Assembly (NCBI GenBank): GCA_001557505.1
Contig: LSAX01000004.1
Location: forward strand, 2,728,001 to 2,792,000
Length of the DNA: 64,000 nt
From: Reticulascus tulasneorum
Lineage: Eukaryota > Ascomycota > Sordariomycetes > Glomerellales > Reticulascaceae
Direction of reading: 5' to 3'
In this document: positions 25,301 through 37,751 of the stretch, one piece after another
Numbering within the stretch: position 1 is the first letter of the stretch
Layout: every line of letters starts with the position of its first letter
Translations under genes and position numbers: made by a program
The notes under the pieces: model-generated
Told to the model about the DNA's origin: nothing
The model's database searches: none
What the model saw: only the letters and a program-made list of their open reading frames with translations

Positions 25301-26712
25301 TGCTGGTGGGGAACCAATTGCGCCTCTTCGACTTCTGCAGCAGTTGGATGATGAGAATATTCCCATCAAGCACAACATATTCGATTCGTCTTCAGCAACC
25401 GAGCTCATCGAAGAGCTCATGCACAAGGCCAACGCATATGTAGCCCAGCGATTGGCACAGGGACTTCCTGACAAGGCGCTGTTGCGTCGCCAAGGCCCAC
25501 CAAATCCTCGCAGACTGCAGACGTTCGCAGAACGCATGGGCGCATTGGGTTACGAGATCGACACATCTGGCAGCGGTAGCCTGCAGAACAGTCTGTTCAA
25601 AGTGGACGACACCGACATCAGAAAGGGGATGGAAACTCTGATCCTGAAGTCTATGCAACGTGCCAAGTACTCCATTGCCGGCAAAACCGTGAAACAGCTG
25701 TACCCTCATTATGCTCTGAATTTGCCACTATACACTCATTTTACAAGCCCAGTCCGGCGATACGCGGATGTGATCGTTCATCGACAGCTGGAAGCAGTGT
25801 TGTCCGAAGGCAAGATTGAGTACACCGAAGACTTGGAAAATCTAGTCAAGACCATTGAGTCATGCAACACCAAGAAAGATTCAGCCCAGAACGCTCAAGA
25901 ACAAAGCATTCACATCGAGTCTTGCCGAAATATGGACAAGAAGAGGCAGGAGGTCAATGGTGATCTCATCACCGAAGGCATTGTTATCTGCGTTTACGAA
26001 TCCGCCTTTGATGTTTTGATCCCAGAATGGGGCTTCGAGAAGCGTGTGCACTGCGACCAACTGCCCTTGAAGAAGGCGGAGTTCAGGAAGGAAAAGAGAG
26101 TGCTAGAGCTCTACTGGGAGAAGGGTGTCCCCAGTTCGGCATATGTCCCCGAAGATGAGCGACCGAAGGCCGCCGCCTCTCAGAGAGCCTCAAACGCCAT
26201 GGCTGCTGCTCGACACGCTGAAGAAGCAGAGCGAGCAAGGAAGGACCGAGAAGAGGCTGCCCGTAAACAAACCGAGACGGGGACTATCTCGACGGATGAC
26301 GTTGATGCGCTCTTCGACGACGATGAGGATAACGTGTCGGACGCCACAGAGGCCATGGCCGGCGCCTCCCTAGCTGAGAGGCCGACGCAGAGCGTCCCGG
26401 GTTCACCAACCCGATCTTCCTCTAGCGCCAAGCCACTTCACCGCACCAGATCGGACTCCAAAGTGCCAGTCACTGAAGCCGTTGAGACTCGCCTGACAAA
26501 CAAGGAAAAGTACCTGAAGCTATTCAAATTGCGAGAGGAAGGAGGAGAGTATATCCAGGATGTCACGGAGATGACGAGGGTTCCAGTGATTTTGAAGACG
26601 GACCTCTCAAAGAGCCCACCGTAAGTCGTCCCTTGGCACGCGGACTCACATTCAGCTGCTGACAAGTTCTAGTTGCCTAACTATCCGATCACTGAATCCC
26701 TATGCCCTCTGA
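22389..26712 (+). CDS. SSD1: Ssd1/Sts5-type RNA-binding translational repressor
   Basis: Four exons fit: 22389-22527, 22662-25219, 25266-26620 and 26673-26712, for 1363 residues. Residues 1-400 are low complexity: polyglutamine runs, Met/Gln/Gly-rich stretches and RG-rich patches with RRHS/HRRNQS-like basic-Ser sites. In Ssd1 such sites are targets of the Cbk1 kinase. Cold-shock-like OB domains follow (about 410-640), then an RNase II (RNB) domain. The acidic DxxDFDD cluster of active RNase II enzymes is replaced by LDLDGSVELGNA (about 755-766), so nuclease activity is not expected. The fold signature HFTSPVRRYADVIVHR is intact near 1055-1072. Ssd1 binds mRNAs for wall and growth proteins and represses their translation. 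Reading through the last donor would end at SKSPP; the 40-nt last exon restores a PCLTIRSLNPYAL tail. Confidence 0.92.
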
Positions 26713-29700
26713 AGTGGGACCCTAGACGAAGAATACGCGGTGGCAGGAGGTATAGATTGACCATAGCAGGAGAAAAAGGTGGTTGGAAGCTTCAACTCTA
26801 TTTGAGGGACAGCCAAGACAGGGTGAGATGTGGTTGACCGAAAAAAGGTTCGAGAAAGAAAGATGGGACGACCCACCGTCCAGCCGGGGCAGCAGCAGTA
26901 TATCATTTGTCTCGGAGAAGTTCAGTTAGTAGTGCTCTTGGAAGAGAGGGGGAGGAAACAAATAGTAGAGCGCCATCATTAGTAAAATAGCGGATTGTCG
27001 AGTCAGCCACAGTGTTCTGTCAAATTGGTCCCCACGGCGTGCCACACCGTAGAGCGCATGATATTTGTGCTGGGCTCTGCTGCGCGCCCGTGCCTCCGGG
27101 TACATGCTGCTGACAGGCACTTCGCACTTCCAATTTGCCGTTCCGGGATCTGGGTGTTTCATCTGGGAGAGCCGGTTTGGGAGTGACGTGATTCCAATGC
27201 CACCGCGTGGAGAGTCCCACGGCCAGGAGAGGGGGGATGAGATAAAGTCTAGAAATGTTCCGAATTGGCGGGCCACGACAAGATCTGCAACGAGGTCTTC
27301 CTTTCAAACGTCCTGATGTTCAGTGAGATCTTCGGCGATCTGGCCGGCTGGCATACTGCAACGCAGGCATGGAAGCCCTCTCGAGAGGTGGCGATTTGCA
27401 GAACGACGAGCGCGCATCGACCAGCTTGTATGATTTCCGCCCGGGTTGGTTTACACATCTTCCCATATCCCGAGCATTATCTAGAAGCGTTCGAAGCTCC
27501 GGGTACAAACAAGTTGTTTGTTCCGGGACCGCTGGCAGAAGTATCAAACGTCCGCATTGATGGCACATTGCGAGCGACATCCGGCGGCAGGCCCTTGGAC
27601 ACCATGTACTTTCCTGGGGTAGCGTGTTCTATGCAATCGCTACTGTACATACGGTTTGCATGCCTCGGCCAATCTGCAAGTGAGATCTCCCCCAATCATT
27701 AATGGGACGCACATCTCTGCTCCAGCACGGTTAATAAGCGAGTGCATGGAAAGTCAATCTCCCGTTTACTCTTGTCGCTTGCTAGGTGCTGCCAGCTTGG
27801 GGGGTATGGGGGTAGACTAAAGCGTGACGGTTCGAAACTGCATCTCCGAGTGTTTCTTGGCAGGACCACGTTGCAAGAGATGGCTATACAGCATGACAAG
27901 GGCTCTTCCATGATCCTCTCGCCAGTTTTGGCAGAATGAACAATTAAGCTTATTGTTCAGGAGTCCAGGAGGCCAATGCTTTGGGTGCAAGAGTCTCGTT
28001 ACCTTGTGCGCCTGTCTCCCTCCAGGGTCGAGACTGCGAGCATGGCGTGATTTGGGGCTTTACCAGCATGCAGACCATGAGCCAGATTTCTTGGCCATCT
28101 GAGGTTCATCTCGTTAAGCAGTCGAGGAGTGGGAGTCTACCGAGATCTTCACTGCAGTCCCCTAGAGTAAGCCCGATATGTTTTCTTCTGGGCGGACCGG
28201 GGGGGGGGTTAGTGGGCATGCAAGGCTGTGTCGTAAGGGGATACGAGATGTTGGGCGTCACGGGGCAGCGAGTGAGAAGTATACTCGTAGCAATCGACCG
28301 AGCGTTTAATCCTAACCGGTGGTGGCTTTGCCATGTGTTCTGCGACAGCTTACGATGATTTAAGGAAACTAAAATTTTACCCCGTGTCGCAGGACGGCGA
28401 GGTGGGCACGGAGGCGAGGCTTCAGTGGTCGGTGCAAGCGCGGGATGGGCTTGCTGTCGTCGGGGGGTGGAGGAGGCTGAGGAGACAATGGGTGAGGTTA
28501 AAGTTGGTGCGAGGTTTTGCCGACGTCGTGGCAGGGATTCTAATTGGATCCAACGGGGGGGGAAAGGACCCAATGGGTGGAGCACAGGGGTACGGGGATA
28601 CAAGGGTACAAAATACTTCAGGGAAGGGTCCGGGCCACCGACCGGGGTCTCTGACATGAATGATCGTGGATTTGTATCACGTTGGTTTCGGTGGGCGGAC
28701 CTTGCGCGACCCGGCCTAGGATTCTGCCTCAAAGTCGACTCGGCTGCAATGCCATCCCTCCACACTCCCATGCCATCCACTGTAAACCATATCGTTGCAT
28801 GCACCCGCCCCCCTCTCAAGGAGGCTCTGGGGAGGACCTGGGGGGGGAGGGCCTTCACGAAATAAGCTTGGCAAGGGGGTCCTCATTGGAAACGTCCAGA
28901 GAGACCTTTTCGTCCCAAGCGTGTGGCCATTTTCCCTTCTACCCGTCCCATCTCTCCTCAACCTTGTTTTACCGCCCCTCTGATTGGCTGGGCGACCAGA
29001 GATTCCGCCTCAGACGGGCCCCCATTCGCTGAGCTTGTTTCGACCTCGCGAGAAACGAAACATCAAGACACTCCTGTCGGCGCAGAGTGCCCTTGCGAGA
29101 TCCGTTCTGCCATCTGAACTTGCCCCATCTCCTCTCTTCTCGTCGGGCCCTCCCCATCCATCCCCCCTCCCAGGGGGAGTCCACGCCCTGCCCTGTCCCA
29201 CGCCCCCTTGTGATATGCTCACCCGGACAGACAGGCTCACCCATGGACCCTGGTCCAGTCTGAAGCTCCCAAGGTCGAAGCGTGAGCTGCGTGGATGGGC
29301 ACTCGCATTGTGGATTTCCCGTAGTACCGGCCACGGAAAGATGGCTAGCCGCAGAAGACCCCCTTCCTACACACCAAAGTAGGTGGGTGGGAGAGAGAAA
29401 GAGAGCGCGCACACGCATGCCCGGGGGGTGGTGATGGTGCTTGGCAAACCTTCTTTATTGCTCAACTGTTTCCCACCTCGTCCACAGTTTTCCCTCCTTC
29501 TTCTCTTTTCTCTTCATCCCGTTAACTTGTGTGTGTCAATTTCCATCTTCAACAAAAGCGCTGGTCTGCTTTCCTGGGATCACCCTTTTGCTTCACTCAC
29601 TCTCACTCTCCTTTTCAGAAGCATTATCCAATTCTCAAGACACTCACTCCCATCCCCCTTCTTTTAATTTCTTGTAATCCCTACCATCCCAGGTGGCCCA

Positions 29701-29838
29701 TTATAGAACAGCAACGCTGGTCTTGCTTTCATTGAAAACTATCACGAACCAACAAACACGCAATCGCTCACTCCCCCAGAAACGAAAAAGAAAAAGCCCG
29801 AAAACGTCAATAAACCCACCCACAAACACTAATCCAAC
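26713..29838. promoter_or_regulatory. Long upstream region of the Rds1-like gene, rich in CCCCT/AGGGG
   Basis: No gene is recognisable in 3.1 kb. The distal part includes the 3' flank of SSD1. The proximal 1.7 kb holds stress-response-element-like pentamers at 28236, 28874, 28975, 29164, 29172, 29204, 29360 and 29655, an ATTGG (CCAAT box, minus strand) near 28983 and a pyrimidine-rich leader from about 29460. A ten-G run lies near 28198. That these sites act through a stress factor is inference. Confidence 0.45.
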
Positions 29839-30870
29839 ATGCCTTTCACAATGAAGACCGCTCTTGTTGCCGCCTTGGCCGCCGTTGCCTCCGCGATGCC
29901 CGCTGCCCCCAAGCTCAACGCTCAGCAGATGAAGATCTATGAGCTGTCCAAGCGACAAAACGCTGCCGCCGCCGCCGCCGGGTTGACCGATGTGGATATC
30001 CTGCAATTGTGAGTTGCCAATCTGGACTCTTAAGAATCTATTTTTTGGGATTGTTGGCTAATGATGGTTTCTCCTTGCAGCGCCCTTACCTTGGAATGGC
30101 TCGAGGGTACCTTCTACCAGCAAGGCTTTGCTCAGTTCCCCGCCTCGGACTTCCTCGCCCTCGGTCTGAACCAGGCGCAGGTGAATGACCTGATCCAGAT
30201 TGGTGCCACCGAACTGTCCCACGTCACTCTTCTGCAGTCCTCCATCGCCCAGGCCGGTGTTCAGCCCGTTGCACCCTGCCAGTACAACTTCGGCTTCACC
30301 ACTGCCGCTGCCATGGTCGCCACCGCTGCCGTCCTCGAGAACGTCGGTGTCTCCGCCTACCTCGGTGCCGCACCGCTCGTTGCCGACCCCGGCATCCTCA
30401 GCACCGCTGGCTCCATCCTCACCATCGAGGCCCGCCATCAGACCTCCATCCGCATCGCCTCCGGGCAGGTTGCCATTCCTCAAGCGTTCGATGCTCCCCT
30501 GGGTCCCAAGGCCGTCTTCTCGCTCGCCGCACCCTTCATTGCTTCGTGCCCCGAGGGCTCCAACCTCATCCTCACCGCCTTCCCCACCCTGACGATGACC
30601 GCCCCAGCAGCCCCCGCCGCCGTCGCCATCGGCAACACCATCAATCTGCAGTCCACCAACTCCGCCCAGGCAACCTTCTGCGCCTTCACCACCGGTGGCA
30701 TCCTGCCCGGCGGCACTGCTTTCGCCCCATTCGACCCCAATGTCGGTTGCGTCGTCCCCGCCAACCTGGCTGGCATCGTCTACGTCTCCCTTGCGAGCGC
30801 TGGTCCTATTAGCGGCGTGCTCACAGATGACATCACCTTGGCTGGTCCTATGGTGCTTACCATCTCGTAA
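29839..30870 (+). CDS. Secreted ferritin-like protein, Rds1 type
   Basis: Exons 29839-30008 and 30081-30870 flank a 72-bp intron; the product has 319 residues. The first 19 residues (MPFTMKTALVAALAAVASA) are a signal peptide, followed by a short propeptide-like stretch with a KR site. The body is mostly helical: LEWLEGTFYQQGF, the E-x2-H pair in ELSHVTLLQ, then ENVGVSAYLGAAPL and IEARHQTSIRI. This spacing of Glu and His fits a ferritin-like four-helix domain (Ferritin_2), as in S. pombe Rds1, which is induced by starvation and stress. Whether it binds metal is not shown. The last 100 residues are Ala/Pro/Thr-rich beta-like sequence. Codon use is strongly C-ending, suggesting high expression. 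Confidence 0.85.
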
Positions 30871-31710
30871 GCATGTTGGCCTCTAGGGTCATCGGCTCAA
30901 AACGGGTCTCCAGACAAGGCAAAGCGGATCTGAAGTGCATCTTGGACCGGCGTGATTGGGCGTGTGTGCGTGTAAACATCCAAATTAAAGGGGGATATAT
31001 TATTATGACGATAGACAATTACCTTTATTCCCCTTTAACGTCAACGACCTCCTTTACACCTATTGACTTTTTTTTTTATCCTCCATACTTTTTCTCTTCT
31101 TTTCTGGCTAGGTAGATAGCCTGTATATATCTCTCTCGTCGCCATTACATATATCCTCCCCGGGGTTCTCAGGAGTCGAGTCGAAGATTTTTGGAAAGCT
31201 GTTGATTTTTTTGCCCGTCGGTGTCGCGCTCTCTCTCTCTGTTCAAGGTGGAAAGAAGCGGGAGGGGAAGCGGATGGGAAGCATTGTGTTTTCATGATAC
31301 CATATTCCCGATGCGAGAATAAAGCACGATTAGAAATGTTCCAACCATTGTCACACCTTGAATGAGACGAGAGTCGCTTGTCAAAAAAAGATACACACAC
31401 ACAGAGAGAAAGAAAAAGCAGCTGACGAGGGTCGATGGTGATGAGATGAAGGAGAACCTGCGAATTTAAATGGCTATCTACCTACCCTGTCTAATATTTT
31501 GTGTGTCTTTTTGAATGAATGGGATTCACAATGAACTTTTGCTCGCTTTATTGAATGTGCTTTTCCTCGTAGGATATGTTCATTGTGACTCGCGTCGACT
31601 TTCTGTTCCAAGGTAGAGAAGCCAATCTAGAAGGATGACTGCATTTTTAGCAACAAACCTACCGGAGCCGGCTCAACCATTCTGTACGGCGCATAACGTC
31701 CTATCGGCAT
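30871..31710. other. Convergent 3' flanks, AT- and T-rich
   Basis: 840 bp between the stop codons of two convergent genes. It contains T runs (31067-31076), TATATAT words and CT microsatellite-like sequence near 31230. No gene seen. Confidence 0.5.
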
Positions 31711-34700
31711 TTACCTACGTGTGGTCCCTCGCACACGACCAACATACATATCCTCAGCCTCCATCGACATCTTGTGTTGAACAAACCACTTCCACGGATC
31801 CAGAATGAACGACGCGTTCTGCTTCTCAGAACCCATCGAGTAGATCCTCGCCAGGATGCACACCTCCTGCGGGATCTCCGCCCCCCGACCCTTCGATCCC
31901 CCGTCCTGCTTTTCGGGCAGCGTGAACTCCTGCGCCTGTTCTCGTCCGTTAGCAAAATCCCAATTCGCAAAACCGCGCAGCCAACGGTTCTGGACTTACC
32001 ATCTTCCACCAGTCGTTCCTCAGCAGGAACGGCGAGCCCAGCCCCTTCTCCGTACCCACTGCCTCGATGTGGTATCTCGGTGGCGAGGCCAGCCAGCTCT
32101 TGCAGACGTCGTAGCCCACACTGACGAGGAAGCGGGTAAAGTCGCCGTGGAAGTCGGGGATGGTGAAAGACGAGGTGCAGGAGTCCAGGTCCGTGCTATC
32201 GACGGGCTTGATGCCGACCTTCTCGCGCCGCTTGCTGGTCCAGTGCTCGACCGGTTTGTAGAACTTGGGCAGCGAGGCTGTGAAGTACTTGGACAGCTGG
32301 GGCAACGGTTGTCAGAACGTCTCAGTACGAAGGGGGGAAGCCCAGGGGCATGGAAATGCAAACTTACCCAAAACTCGCCGGCGACGGCCACATCGTCGTC
32401 CAACTCCGGCTTGGCTTGCTGTCTTCGCTTCTTTCTCCGTTGCCGCCGCATCCACTTGCCGCCTTTCGTGAGGAGCACCAGCTTCGCGTCCTGGTACTCT
32501 TCGGAATTGGAGTTGTCGCTCTCGTCCGACGAAGACAAGTCCTCTTCACTGTCGGAATTAATGTAGTAGACTGACGGGTCGTCCGCGCCGCCCGACTCGA
32601 GGAAGTCCTCGAGTGGCGAGAATCGGTTGCTGGAAGCCGTTGAGGCCGGGCTTGGGATCGAGCTTGGGATCGAGCTTGGGCGCTTGGGTCTGCCTTTGAG
32701 AATCTTGACCTTCTTGTACGTGTGTTCGAACCCCTCGGCCAGTTGCTCGATCCGCGAGATTGCCGGCGGTTTGGAGGTAGTTGGAGCGTCGAAGTCTTGG
32801 AAATAAGACTTTTTGAACACGTCCTCGTCGGGAGCTAGGCGACGGACACCCATCTTGGCAAAGGCCAGCTTGATGATCTCGTCGTTCTTCTCAGAAATGA
32901 CAAGTAGAACCAGCATCTTGAACTTCTCCTCGACGTGGCAATACGACGCCAAAAGGTTGGCCAGCTCGAAGTGAAACTGGTAATGCGTCTTCTTGTCAAT
33001 GTGCTTTTTGAGGAGATAGATCTTGAGCTTGCCGCCCTCGGGAGCCAGGACGGCAGAGATCGGTTCCGGGTGCCCGTGCACCGGCTTCCCCTGGTAGGTG
33101 ATGTGCCATCGCTGCTTGAGTGCACCTGCGGTGTGGACAGATAGTTCGCGGAGACTCTGTGCGATGGTCTTCCGGTCCCCGTGGGTCTCCGGTATCAGCC
33201 TGTTCAAGTCAGTGGTAAGCTCAGAAACAAACTTTCGCAAGTGCCTACCTTGTCAGATATTCAACTTTGGTGCTCACCAGCAAGCTTGTGTAGTTGTGGT
33301 TATCTTGGATAGCACCTTCGATAAGAGGGTCTTCTTTTGCAGCATTGGAGAGAAATCGATTCTCGAGGCCTAGAGCTAAGAAAACGATCTTGAGTTCCTG
33401 GCTAGTGTCCAAATCGAAGGCGAGGTACGGCAGCTTCCCGGCAAAGGCTTCGAAAAGATCTTCTCTGTCCGGTATGAACCACTCGGACTGCGGGCGTCCT
33501 GGCGCTAAGTAATCATAACCAAGCGACGATTCCATCGTCTGTCTAGGCTGCAGGACAGGAAAGGCTCGTTTGGAGCGAAGTTGGGCTAGCGCTGTGCGGT
33601 CTCTGTCGGGCTTCTCCAGCCACTGTTTTAAGAATCGCCATATGAAGGTGATGTAGTCTATCCTTGCATCAGTCTTCAGGTTTTCAATCTCGTAGATAAC
33701 GTGGTCTAGCTCCAGGTCTTTAATCTCCAAAATGTCACAGAAAAGCCGCCTGTGCGATGGGTAATGTTTGGCGATGCTCACGAAGTGTCGCAGTTTTGGC
33801 CCGTCCCAGGTGCAGTTTTGAAGGTCAAGCCAGAGCCCGGGCTTGTCGACTTCCTCTGGTGGAACATAAACCAAAGGCTTTGATTTGAATATCTTCCTAT
33901 TGACTGTGTTAGTGCTTGGATGGACTGTTCATTCGCGGCAGAGTACCTACTTCACGAGTTCTTCCCCATCTTGCAGCCAGTCCTGTATTCCGTCATAGAC
34001 GGATTTGATTCGTTCCATCGACTCGGGTCCCTGGTCATCCTTCGAAGAAAGGGCCTCGAGACAGCGAAGGTAAAAGTGCGCACTTTTCTTGACGCTAATT
34101 CCGAAGACCTCCAGAAATTTCCATCGAGGATCCTCGGGCGCCGGTATGTCAAGCAGAGGCACAAGGGCATGCCAGTCGTGCCACTCTGGGAAGGGGAAGA
34201 AGGTTTGGCACAGAGGCAGTCCGGAGTTATCGGAACAATCCACATAGAACCAAGAGAGCTCCTGCTTTAGCTCTCTACAAGATGTTGCCTCAGGAGTGCT
34301 GTTATCGTCCCAGAAATCATAAACTGGAAACCAGGAAGAGTATGTCAGTTCCCAATGATCTCTGAGGAGAACTAAAACCTCGCTGGAAGATGGCCCGGAT
34401 CCATCATAACCTCCCATCAGGGCTCTGAGCTCCGGTGTTATTAGCCACTTGAATTCCGGTGTTATGGAGAAAGATCCATCCCTCTTCGTATGCACCAGGC
34501 GAGGTATCACCCAAATATCGAGTTGAGCTACTAACCACTGGCTGAACGCCTCGATCTGCGTACCGCTGGCTTCGAAATATCGATGGTCGAGAAAGTGGCA
34601 GTTTCCGTTCTTTTCCAAGTACCGTTTGGCAGAATGCTCGTTTTGTGTAATTTGGTAGACATGTGCAGCTCGGACATAAGAGCCTTGATCCGTGAGGACC

Positions 34701-36643
34701 ACCATCCTTGACGCCATTCCTTTCTTCTCGAAATTATACTTGAACAGGAACATGACGTGTGATATGAGGTCGTGTATTGCCAAGCTGCTTGCCTCAAACC
34801 CGCTGCTGTCGTGGGTAGAGATAATGAGTTGACATACCCCAAGCGCACTCAACTGCGTTACTCCCAAGGCGCTGTAAAGAACCTTGATATCCGGTGCTTT
34901 GGCGAATTGCGAGGCAACAACCATTGCATTGACTCCCTCGGGAATTTCAAGGTCCTCCTGGTCACCGGGGAAGTAGATGCTACCAGCGTTGGCCCGAACC
35001 CACTTCCCGCCTCTGATTCGAATGATCGGTAACGCCCGAATCAGTCGACCATGCCCCTCGTCCCCGAGATGTTTTATGAGAACTCTGGCGAGCGCGGCAC
35101 AGTAGGTTTTTGTGCTGGGGGCAGACTGAAGAGCATCCTCTAGATCGACGAGGAACTCAGCGACGCTCATAGGCCGGACGCCAAGTCGGCCTAAGCTCGT
35201 GATGTCAATGTCATCGTAGTTACTAGACAGATATATCGCCGCTGTTTCGGAGCTCAGAGTGAGAGGCTTTCCCCCCTTGTCCCTGAACTCTGAGGGAACA
35301 TATAAGAGTGATGTTGCGGGAGCCAGTGTGCCTGCCTCGGTCAAGAGAAGCGGCGCTGATCTAAGTTGATGTCGTAGCGATATATCAAAGCCCGAGAACA
35401 TGGTCCCTTTCGGAATGGTTGTTGGCAGGTATCGCATCCAGGTGTATTGAAGACCCGGGTACGGCGGCTCCAGGGCTAGTCTGTGAAATGTATCGACAAT
35501 TGCCTGGCCACAGCTGACGGCAAGCTTCCGGTTCCAGGGGTGACCTGTCATGATATCCTGCCTATTTGCCGTGAGGAGAAAATCTGCATTCAAAAGGAAC
35601 TGAATCAGGAACGGCCATGGTCAGTCTACCTTCATGTAGTTCATCTGGGAGATTGTCACCTTGAATCCATAGTCCCTGATGGGGAGAAACGCGTAGATAG
35701 ATTGTGGCTCAATTTTCGGTGCGTTTTCTAGAGTCAGGGGGAATGCGATAGAGATCTTGGAGGCTTTCGATGTTGCTCGTTTGTCCGACGAGGGTAAGCC
35801 GGTTCCTAGATCGGTTGCCTCATGGTTGAAGACCAGAAACCGTTCCGATTCACGATCTCGATGGAGAGTAGCGATGGTAATCCCAGACTGGGCGCTCACT
35901 TCCTTTTCCACTCGAATGTCGAGTGTCTGGGGCGGCGAAGTCTGGAGTAGCCGCACCGTAATTCTCCGTAGTCTGCGAAGAAAGATCATAGATCTGTGCT
36001 CCAGTTTCCGCAAGTCGTTCGCCAGAGTTGTTGGATTGCAATCTGGTTGCAGCTTCAAGAAGAACGACGTGAGACCGGGTCGCTTGGTTCCAGGAAAGTC
36101 TTCCCATATCGGGGCAATCATTCCCAAGGGCTCGTCTCTGTCGAACTTGAACGAGTAGGGGCCGGAATTGATCCAAACGACCGAGGCCATTTTGAACACC
36201 GACTTGAACCCAATTCCTTTCTCGCCAACGTACTCGGTGGCCTTGCCCTGGCCTGCTTTGGTGCTGAGGTTGACGCTGCAAATTGACTCGACATTTTCCG
36301 GTGTGAAGCCAGCCTCATTGCAGTCTATTTGGAGAGTCGTCGCTTTGAGGGTGAACTCCAGCGTTGGCTCTATGCCATCTAAATACTTATTATCGTCTGA
36401 ATTTTGTATCATTTCCAAGAGGAAATGTGTGGACTCTTGGTAGAGTTGGTCCGAAAGGCTACAAGGTCGGTTAGGATCTCACGACGGGCCGTGAGGGTGA
36501 TGAGGCCCCTTGGCCACTTACATGCGCAACGCTCTCTCAAAATCGGCCACAATGCCCGCGCGTTTGTTGGAACCATCGAGACCCTTATCCTTCCGGATCG
36601 CTGTTATGTGATCCCTCGCCTGCCGAATTGACAAAGAAGACAT
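31711..36643 (-). CDS. Large GHKL-ATPase protein, Sacsin/NO VEIN-like
   Basis: Seven exons fit: 36643-36522, 36458-35660, 35599-33951, 33896-33249, 33199-32368, 32296-32000 and 31935-31711, giving 1523 residues; all six introns are 49-71 bp and keep frame. The N-terminus has an HSP90-like (GHKL) ATP site: N-box LLEMIQNSDDN (E56, N60, D63), G1 box DCNEAGF (86-92) and the glycine-rich GEKGIGFKSVF (119-129). The next 1000 residues read as helical and mixed domains without known motifs. A Ser/Asp/Glu-rich acidic stretch near 1300 (NSDSEEDLSSSDESD) precedes a basic KRRKKRR-like patch. Fungal proteins with this ATPase are annotated as Sacsin or NO VEIN-like; their role is unknown. The ATPase assignment is firm, the rest is not. 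Confidence 0.8.
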
Positions 36644-37133
36644 AATTTCGTGTCTTATGTTATGAAGACAAGTTCCCTACTGCCCGTTTCGCTACTTACT
36701 TCATGGGAGTTTGCATGCCCAGTTTTGAAGCGTATGACACCTGTGGGACTTGCGGGAGAAAAGGGTGGTGGAAAAGGGTGGCCCCAAAGCAGTACTCATT
36801 CAACTCACACCAGGCGAACGAGAACATTATCACAGTCGGGCATGTACCAGAACGCCTCCAAAGGACGCCTACAAGGCACTTTGCGGACCGCCTAACTTTC
36901 AAGTTCGCATTTTCATAATTGGGCACCATTCGGGACTGAACGGCACACCTGTTGCAGGCTTGCTACGTATCCCTGCAACGCAAGGAGCCACTCAAGTGGG
37001 TTGTAAAAAAAAGCCCAGTGCCGCTTTGACGAAACGATGGCAGATTGATTTCATTTTGCGAGTTGCATGTAACATTTGCTTTGGAGAGTACGTGAAATGA
37101 AAGTGGTGTAAGTCATCAAATATTCTAAACATT
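36644..37133. other. Upstream flank of the GHKL ATPase gene
   Basis: No coding signal. It lies between the ATPase gene start and the AT-rich repeat array and presumably carries the ATPase promoter. Confidence 0.45.
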
Positions 37134-37390
37134 GCTACTTGAATATCTTGATATTTTACGAGATATTCATTAAAATATTCCCATGAATAGCTACTTGAAT
37201 ATCATGATATTTTAGGATATATTCATGATAACATTCCCATGAAAATAGCTACTTGAATCTTGATATTTTATAAAATATCTGATCTAATATTTAGGCGAAT
37301 AACCACTTGAATATCATGATATTTTACGAGATATTTATTAACTACGTATAATATTCCCTGAATAGCTAGGTATGCACTTGAATATCCAGA
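37134..37390 (+). repeat. AT-rich tandem minisatellite, forward array
   Basis: About four and a half diverged units of roughly 54-62 bp begin with GCTACTTGAATAT (37134, 37191, about 37248, then ACCACTTGAATAT near 37302 and a partial CACTTGAATAT at 37375). Each unit has inverted arms, GAATATC and GATATTC, around a TTGATATTTTACGA-like core, so each can fold into a hairpin. Units end in CCATGAATA. The same unit recurs in reverse orientation at 42770-42895. Confidence 0.8.
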
Positions 37391-37751
37391 CGATAGGGCG
37401 GCACTGTTTTTTACGGGCCACTTGGCTAGGAGGCGTCAAGCAACGCAGGGAAGGTCACACAGCCTCATCAAGCTTCGTATCACTCGTGACCCATCTGCTC
37501 CGTACTCGCAATTTCAACGCGCATCTTCTGAGCTTCGGTCGCGTCTCAGCCTTACGGTCAATATGGATTGGGAGCTTCGAATTTTTAAACGGGGAGGCCT
37601 CCACACAAAAGCTATCTTCTCTGGAGATATGCCGAGCAGTCTATGAGCAATGTCTATTCAATTGCTATGCTAAATTGAGATGGGTTTTGGAACTCTTACT
37701 GCTCACCGCTGCATTCAGACCAGACTGCAATGCATAGTGACCATCCTAGAG
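37391..37751. other. Flank between AT-rich array and orphan membrane gene
   Basis: Short open frames only; nothing recognised. It includes the 3' flank of the minus-strand membrane-protein gene. Confidence 0.4.

Noticed and set aside
30200..30812. Long Pro/Ser-rich frames overlapping the ferritin-like gene
   Set aside because: They are shadows produced by the strong C-ending codon bias of the real gene.
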